A stretch of DNA of 64,000 nt from UBA8199 sp035358715 (GTDB lineage: Bacteria > Verrucomicrobiota > Verrucomicrobiia > Limisphaerales > UBA8199). Under the pieces are notes generated by a model, which was not told the DNA's origin, ran no database searches, and was given only the letters and a program-made list of their open reading frames with translations. The stretch is from positions 186,001 to 250,000 of the forward strand of contig DAOPPX010000001.1 in NCBI GenBank assembly GCA_035358715.1. The letters run 5' to 3'. Each line of letters starts with the position of its first letter. The first letter of the stretch is position 1. Made by a program: the position numbers and the translations under genes. Below, one piece after another: positions 53,101 to 62,100 of this stretch.

Positions 53101-56100
53101 GGAGTCGCGTTGGACATCGCGCTGTCCAGCAAGCTCATGTTCGTCAGACTGCAGGTGAAATAATTGTCGCCGGCGGGCAGGCGCGCCTGATAAAGCGTGG
53201 GGCTGGGCTGGCTGCCCTCGGCGCGAACCCAGGTGTTGGCCGTGAAGCCGTTCAGGTAATTCTGGTAGGTCCAATAACAAACCGGCATGGACGCCGCCCC
53301 CGGGCTGTATGCCCGGATGTCACCGGCCAGCGGGCAGGAAGAGAGAAACTCGATCTCGTAGGTCGCCCCGGGCGTGACCGAATTCGTCCAGTTCTGGCCG
53401 GGCGCCAGCACGTTCTGGGCGAACAATTGCCCGTTGAGATATATCCGGAACTCGCCGACCGGGGAGCACAGCAGATGTTGGAGCGGCCACTCGGGCCCGC
53501 TCACGGCATTGTCGAAGGAGAGGACCAGGTTGGTTGCCGGCGCCGTCCAGCTCCAGTAAACGGAGTAGTCGTTAGTGGAGAGGTTCTCTTCCTTGCCGGC
53601 GCCGAGGTTGTAAAACCGGTAGCTGGCCCCTTGCCCGAACGAAATCAGGTTCTGCTCGAGGTCGTTGGAGGGCAGGAGCGCCGCCATCAAGGTCAGGGTG
53701 AAGAGGGAAGGCGGCCCGCTCACGGCGATGTAATAGGTCTGGCCCCTGGCCGCGATGAAGTGGTTGTTGCCCAGCAGGGTCAGGTTGTTCAGGCCCGAGC
53801 CGGAGTAAATAAAGGTCTGCAAGTTGCAGTCCACGTAAACAATCATGTTCGTCGGCGCCGACCAGCGGTACCAGACTGAGTTTTCCTGCGAGGGGTTTTC
53901 CAGGGGCTCGACCGTCGCGCCGTAATTGTTAGCGCTGGCCTGGTAGGTATAAATCGCCCCGTTCACATACCCTGAATTCCAGTGGTTTACCAGGTTGATG
54001 GCGTTGTCGAAATTGTCGTTGTTGGGGATGGGATAGAACTGTGCCGTGACAGTGAAATCGTTGTCATCAGGGCCGGTATAGCCGGGCATGCCGGCGAAGC
54101 TGACCTGGTAGGGCACCGCCTCGACGCCGGCCATAATCGTTCCGTTGGTAGGGGAGGCAACCAGGGTCAAGCCGGTCAAATTCGTTCCCTGCCAGAGAGC
54201 GAACGCTTTGTTGGCGCAGGAGATCACGAGTGTGCCGTTCTGGGAGGGAACGTATTCCCACCAGACCGTGGCCCCCAGCCCGCCGGGCGGCAGCGGTTCG
54301 GCGTTCTCAATCGAGGCAAAAGCGTTGTACGCTCTGAACGTGCGCGCCCCGCTGCCGGCGATGTTGTTGAGCGCAAGGGCCGCCGCAAACATGTCGTTGA
54401 CCGGCGGTTCGCTTATGGCCGCCTTGATCGTGAAAGTGGAGAAAGCTGTGTCGAGAACTTGAACGTAGTACGCGCCGCCGTTGGTGGCCGCAAAGTCGCG
54501 AATGTCCACCTCCACGAGGTTGGTGTAACCCCCCGGCTGTTGCACGAGGTTGGTGGCGCTCGAGTACACGTGGACCTGGGCGGTGGGGCTGGGTGACTGC
54601 AGCTGGATTCGACCGTGGCCGTTCAATGGCGAAGTGAACTCGTACCAGACGGTGTGCGTGCCGGCGGGTTCGAAGGATTCGGCGGTGGCGCCGAACAAGC
54701 TGTCGTTTACTTGTCCCAGGGCGCGGTGGCCGTTTTCGTAGCCGAACACCTGCAAGGGGAAAGGTGCCGCGTTGGTGAGCGCATCGTTTTGTGCGTTCTC
54801 GGCGGCCACCACCGTCACGGTATGGTTTCGGCCGATTCCGGAAACCCGGAGGTAATAGATCATTCCAGCTTGCGTGATAAAATGGCCGAGGCTGTCGGGG
54901 GCAATGGTGACAACCGCCGGGTTCAGAGGCGGGTTGTACGGGTTCCAGGTCACCAGGGCAATGGTGTAAGTCTCCCCTGCTTGCGCGTTGAAATACCAGT
55001 TGTTTGGCGTGTCACCACCACCCCCATAAAGCGGCTGACCCATCAGGTTCTGGTAACCGACGCCCGTGTAAACCGCGGCATCGGCCAAAAGACCGTTGCC
55101 ATTGATCCGGACCTTTCCGCCGAAGCGCGCCTTGTAGATCCACCAGGAATAATCGGCGTCCGCAGGCGTCTCCCAGGTCAGAGTGACCGCGTCATTGGTC
55201 AGCAGTTGGGCTGTGGGATAGGAGCTGTTCCCGTTGTTGGTGGCGACGCCGGAACTGGGCGTGTAAGCCACTGCCGGGGAGAGATTCTCCAGCGTGGTTC
55301 CGGTGAACACGTCCAGTGTGACACCGTCGCTCGGAGCGTAGAGTTCATCCCAGACATGGCCCGGGTCCCAGCCAAAGCCGGTCCAGATCGGCAGGGCAAA
55401 GAAATAATCCTGGGTCAGCGACACATCGGCTTCGCCGTTGGCGCTGGCCATCCACTGGTACCAAACCGTGGCCGGCCCGAGGGGCGAGGTCGGCTCGCCG
55501 GCCTGGAACGTCGCCCCTACTGAGGACCCCTGCTGGGAGTAGGTGGCGCTCATGCTGTTCTGGTACCGGGTTTGGGAGACCAGACCCAGTGGCGTGGCTT
55601 GGGCAAAATCATCGTTTGGCGGGCGCTGGTAGAAGTGCGGCGTAAACCCGAACGTTTCATGGTCCCCAGCCAGGCGGAGCACATACGGACCCGTGTTGGT
55701 GAGGAAATAGTAGTAATTGTTCGTGAAGATGGCCGTGCCGGATTGATGCAGGAGTTCGCGAAAATCTTTGGAGGTCCAATAATAGGGCGGGACCTGCTGC
55801 GCGGAGGCGAGTGAATCGCCCTGCCACAACGTCACCGAGTCCAGCGTGCAGTTGAATGGAATTTCCAAGGTCCCGTAGCCCGGGCTGCCCAACCGCCACC
55901 AGGTGCTGGCGCCGGGCGGTTCACCCGGCTCGCTGCCGGCCCCGTGCGTGTAGCCGGTGTAATGCGTTTCAGCCGTGGTCGGCAGCGCGTTGCTGAACAG
56001 GTCGTTACTCGGGATGGGATAGAAGTTGAGGTTCAGCTGGAACGCTGTGTCCCCAGGAATAATGCCCTGGTAAACGGCGAGGTCGTATTCGTTGCCAGCA

Positions 56101-59100
56101 GTGACCGAAAAGATCTGCGGCGTGTTAGTGAATATCGTCCTCTGGAAAGCGGCGATATTGGTGCCTTGCCCAACCGCGTAGATGAAAAAGTTGGTGTCGC
56201 CGTTTGATTGGTCCTGGACCGTCACAGTGGCGTAGCCGTCAGCCGGCGCCACCCAGCGATACCAAAGGGAAGTGGCCCGGGCAGCGTTGGTGGTCCAGGC
56301 GCCGTTGGCGTAGTAGCTGCCGTCCCATTCCCCCGGTTCGGCGGTGGCGCCAGTCAAATCGCCCACAGCGGAGAAAATCTGCGGCATGCTGCCGTTGCTG
56401 AAATTGGTTCCGGCGAAGATCTCGACCAGGTCCTGGCGTTGGTCGAAGTTGTCGGGCAAAGGCAGGCTGACGAGGATGTAGAAAGGGTCGGAGTTGCGCC
56501 ATCCGTTGCGTTGCAGGATATAGCTGTAGGTTCCCGGCCGGTCAAAGGTGACGGTGATGTTGGTGCTGAAGTCGAAGTACCGGTTGCCGGTTGGACTTTC
56601 CAACCAGGTGCAAACCCGCATCGAACTCAAGGTGTCCTGCGTGGGGGCCAAGAGGACAATGTTCGTGCCCAGAGCCGAGACGGGCTGCGGGAGCTTGGCC
56701 CGGAACGTGGCGTAGGCGCCCGCGCCGCGATAGCCTGGTTTGGCCGCCCCAAACCAGTAAGTCGAGCTTCGATCGGCGGCGACCGTGAGCGGGTTGGTAT
56801 AGAGTATCCCGCTGCCGCCCGGCGGGTTTCCGTCCTCGTCGCCGAGGCCATAAGTAATTTGGGCCCCCAGCGTTGGCGTGGACGCCGTGAGCGTGATCGG
56901 TGTGTCGATGTCTCCGCCGCCAGGCGTGATCGAGAGCGGCGCCACCACGAAGGTGGCTTGGAGGCTGCCGGTCGGGCTCAATCGGCCAGCGTTATTGGCG
57001 TAGTACTGGATAAGGCAGCTGCCATCGACCGTGAACGGCCCGCTGTACTGCACCCAGTCGGTGGAATTGGTGCTGTAATAAACCGCCGAACCGGCCAGAT
57101 AAGGCGTGAGCGTGAATGCCTGCGCGTTGTAATAATTTGCCGCAGTTGGCGAGACCGTAGCGGCCGGCGCAAAGTAATACACGTTGGTCTGGAGCTGCGG
57201 ATGATACCCGCTGCGCGTAGCCAGCCACGTGATCGTCGTGTCCGCGCTGATAGGGATCGGCGCGGCATAAAGCGTCGCGTTGGTCGTGGGCACCGTGCCG
57301 TCCAGGGTGTAATAGATTGTCAACGGCCGGTAATACCAATAGGCCGAGCCTGCTGACACCGGTGTATTGGGCACGCCGATGTACCCGCTGGGTGGCGTCA
57401 CGTTCAGGTCCTGCACGTAAAAGTCGGCGCTCCAAGCGACCGGATCGCTGTCCAGCCAGCCTGGCCGGGACATGACAACGGTGTAGCTGCCGGTGGCATC
57501 TACGTTCATGCTGATTTGCGGGCTGGAACTGCTCTGCGCGTAGGTCGAACCGTCCGGGCGGGTGAGCGTATAGGTCCCGCCGTAACCCGGCAGGCCGGAC
57601 TGGACGGTGAGCCAGGCCGGGCCGCTGAACCAGTTTGTAGTACTCGAAAGGACCGGTGTGGGCAGTTTACCGGTGTAAGTGTTGCTCACCAGAACGCTCG
57701 GCAGATACCCGGGCTTGGTCGAGACAAAAATATACGAGCGGCTGCCCGTGATCAGAATCGGCCCCTTGTACTGGTAGCGTTGGCTGTTGGTCCATACCGG
57801 GTCGCCCCCCGCATCGCCCTCGTAATAGTTGATCGTTGCGTCGACGGTGCGCCCCGGGCTGGCCGTCATGGTGGCTGCCTGAGTGAGCACCTGGCTCGGC
57901 GGGCTCACGGTCGGCGGGTCAGCCTGAAAAGTGTAAACGAAGGTGTTGGTGGCGCCTCCGGCGTAGCTGGCCGTGAGGTTCAGGACGCCGTTCTGACACC
58001 CGTCGAGCCAAATCGGTCCGGTGTAGCTTTGCAGGCCGCCTCCGTTCGTCGAGTAATAGATGCTCTGACCGGCAGGCGCCGCCAGCGAGAGAGTGATCGC
58101 GTTGGAGTAAGTGCCTGGCGCCGGGCTGAGGGAAAGAGGGGGCACAGCCGTGTAGGTGTTGGTGAGCAACTGCGGAGTGTAGCAGTAGCGGGCGGCCAGC
58201 CAGGTTATCGTCGTCGTGTTAGTGATCGCCAGGGGCGAGGTGTAGAGCGCGCTGGCGGCCGTCGGCTGGCTGCCATCGGTCGTGTAATGGATGGAAAGGG
58301 GCTTGGGATTAGCGATCGCGCTGACGGCGCTCACTGACAGCGTCCCCTGGTCGAAATACTGGCTGGGCGTCGTCACCAGGTCCTGCACCACGAAACTGTA
58401 GCTGTTGCTCGACAGGTCCGAACTCGCCCAATCCGTGCCGGTGGCGCTTGCCTGGTAATTGCCGGAGGCGTTGATTAGAAAAGTTGCGGTGGGCAGCCCG
58501 GAGGCCGCGATCGGAGCATTGGCGCTGACCGTTCCATCCGGGCCGGAAAGCGTGATGCCCAAACCCGGGGCCACCCGCAGGATCTGCAGTGAGATCGCGG
58601 TCTGGTTGGTGAACGTGCCGCTGGAGGTCAGGAAGACCGGCGGTGGGAGTTTCTCGATGTATTTGCGCTGGACCTGCGCGGTGTTCTGGTAGCCGGGCTT
58701 GGAGGCTTGGAAGACCAGGAAACTGCGGTTGCTGATCGAAATCGGAGAGGCATAAACATTGGTCAAATTGTAGCCATCCAGCGCATTGGTGTTGAAGGAA
58801 TACTGGATGAGCGCGTTGCTGGTGAGCGTGGAAGCGGTCACCGTGATCGGCCCGGAAAGCGTCAGGCTGGCCGGGGCGACCGCCAGCGGGGCGACCACGA
58901 AACTGAGCGGGAACGAATTGCTCACCGCATAAGTGCCGTTGGTGTAATAAACCTGAAGCGTCCCCGTCCCGTTATTTAACCCGTCGAGCGCGAATGGGCC
59001 TGTGTAGTTTGTCCAGTTGGCCCCGTCGAGGCAGTAGAAAATCGCCGCGCCTGCCGCGGCAGTGCTTAAACTGGCCGTGATGGCGTTGAAGTAGGTGCCG

Positions 59101-62100
59101 GCGCCCGGTTGGAACACCAGCGGCGGGACATACCGGTACGTGTTGGTGGCGTATTGAGGGGAATAGCCCCAGCGCGTAGCCAGCCAGTTGAACGTCGTGT
59201 CATTGCTGATGACGATGCCTCCGGTGTAGAGGGTCGAGTTGGTGGTCGGCATCGAGTTGTCGATGGTGTAATAAATCGTCAGCGGGCTGGGGTTGTTGAT
59301 TGAGCTCCAGGCTGTGACAGTCAGGTTCGAGCTGAAATCCCCGCTGGGCGGGCTCACTGTCAAATCCTGCACCACGAAGTTGTAGCTCTGGGCCGCGTAG
59401 TCGGAATCGAGCCAGCTTTGCCGGCTGTTTTTGACTTGGAAAACGCCGCTTTCATTGATGGCGAGTTGAAGCGTATCCGTGCTGGAGGCGTAGCTGTTTG
59501 TTTTCCCGCTGGGGGTAATTACCGTCCAGGAAGAACCAACCCCGCGCAGGCCGGATTGCACCGCGACTGTGGCTTGGTTGGTGAACGTGGCCGAGGGAGT
59601 CAGAAAGACCGGCGGCGGCAGCTTGGCAGAGTAGATGTTGGTGGATTGCGTGCTGAGATAGCCGTTCTTTTCCCCCTGAAACAGCAGGACGGCGGTATTG
59701 GTGAGGATCACCGGTCCCGCGTAAGGATTGGTGAGGCTCAAGAGGCTCGGGATGTCGCCGGTGTAACTGCAAGCAAAGTAGAGAGAGGCTGCCGGGGTGG
59801 CCGTGGCCGCAGTCACGCTGATTCCGCCCGTGGGATCGCCGCCCGGCGGGTTGACCGAAATCGGCGCGACCTGGAACGTGTAGATGGTCTGGTTGGTGGC
59901 GCTGGCATAGGGCCCGGTCACTGTGTAAACCTCCAAGAGCGCCGTCCCGCCCGCATACCCGTCCAGCGTGAAGGGACTGGCGTAATTGGTCCAGGGGCCG
60001 CCGTTGAGCCGAAAATAGATTGCCGAACCGCCACTGGCGGGCGTGATGGTGACCGTGATCGCCTGCGTGTTGGTGCTCGTAGGAGGGAACACGGTACATC
60101 CCGGCGCGTAGTTGTATTGCCGGTCCACATACTGCGGCAGGTATCCGGGACGGGTGCCCAAGAACCGCAGCGTGACGGTGTTGCTCACCGTGATGACGCC
60201 GGTGTAAAGCGCGGAATTTGTCGTGGGCAGCGTGCCGTCGCTGGTGTAGTAGATGGTCATCGGCTTGGGGTTGCCGCCGCCGGCCGCCTGCACGGTAATG
60301 GGGAAGCTGAAATTCATGCTGGCGGGCGTGACAGAGAGGTCGGCGCACTGGAACGTGTAAGCGTTGGTCACGATTTGGGAGGGCAGCCAGGGGCTCTTGA
60401 ACAATTGCAGTTGGTAAACGCCCGTCTGATTGATCGTGATCGAAGTGGTCGTCCCCGTGACTGTGTTGGTCTGCGAGGTCCCATCGGGGAAGGTCAGCAC
60501 GAAGCTCTGAGAGGCGTTCAGCGGCGAGTTGAGCGCAATGGCCGTTGCATTGCTGAAGGTGCCGCCCGGCGTTCCGAAAGCAGGTGCCGGCAAGGGACTC
60601 GAATAGACCTGCGGCACCTGAGCGCTGTCCTGGTAGCCGTTTTTCCGGGCTTGGAAGATGAACTGGCGCGTGGAACCGATGGCGATGGGCGCGGTGTAAA
60701 GGTTGGTCACGGCTGAGCCGGAGGCGAGGTTGCCGCTCAAATCGCCAATCGCATAAAAGATCGCCGCCCCGGCGGTATTGTCGGTCGCCGAGATGGTCAA
60801 GTTGCCGCTGAAATTCGTTCCCGGTGGCGTGACAATCGGGTCTGCGGTCTTGAACGAGTAGGAATACAGGTTCGTCGGTCCGGGGCATTGTGTCCCCGTA
60901 TCATACCGGGTGCTCAGGGTGACGCTGCCGTTGCCGAGCCCGTCGAGGCTGAACGGCCCGGTGTAAGACTGCCACCCGCCGCCATTGATCTGATAATAGA
61001 CGGCCTGCGCCTGGCTGTTGCTCAGGGCGAGTGAAACCGCATTGTTATACGTTCCGGACGGGGGCCAGGCCGTGGCTGGCGACTCGTAGGTGTAGTTGTT
61101 GCTTACCAGGGCGCTGGGATATCCGGCGCGGATTCCCAGCGCGATAACCGTGGCGGAATTGGTGAGGGTGAAGCCGCCGGTGTAGCGCGTCGAATTGGTC
61201 GTCGGCGTGCTCCCGTCGAGCGTGTAATACACCGCCGGGGTCTGCGGGTTCGTGCCGTCCCAGTTGATGCTGATGATCGTCGGCGCGTAGAGACACGAGA
61301 GACTCGGTGCAATCGAGAGGTCGGCAAAGACGAAATTGTAGGTCTGCGTGACCGGTGGAGAAGGCGTCCAACCATTGCGCTGGAGCACGAGCGTGAATTG
61401 CCCGCTCGCATTGACAATGAAGCTGGCTGTGTTGTTTGTCGTATTAACGGTCTGAACCGCGCCTGAGGGGCTCGCCAGGACGAAAGTGCCGCCGTAGCCG
61501 TCGCCGGACTGCACGGTGATCTGCGCGGGACTGCTGAAGGTGGCGCTCGGCGTCACGAAAGCGGGGGCGGACAACTGCGCGGTGTACGTGTTGGTGACGG
61601 GCTGGCTGTCCAGATAATCGGGCTTGCGGGCGATGAAGACAAAGTTTCGGGAACCACTCAGCGTGATGGGCCCGGCATAAAGATTGGTCACGGAAGCCGG
61701 CGCGGGCATGCCGCCCATGGCGTCGCCCATGGCGTAATAGACCTGGGCCCCGATCGTGCCCGACTGCGCACTCACCGTGTAGCTGCCGTTTACTGTTCCA
61801 CTTGGTGGTGTGATGGCGGGAGAAGCCGCTCGGAAGGTCACGAGGCTGCTGTTGGTCGGCCCATAAACGCCCGAAGAGATCTGGGCGCAAGCGCGGAGGA
61901 AATCGCTGCCCCCGGGTATGCCGTCCAGGGTGAACGGCCCGGTGTAAGCCTGCCACGGCGCGCTGCCCACCTGGTATTGAAGAGTATTTGCCCCGCTGAC
62001 CGTGAGGGTGGTGGCGTTGGAAAATGTCCCTGTCGGCGAGATGATCACGTTCGGGCAGTACGCGTATGTGCCGGTCAAATACTGCGGCGTGAAACCAGCA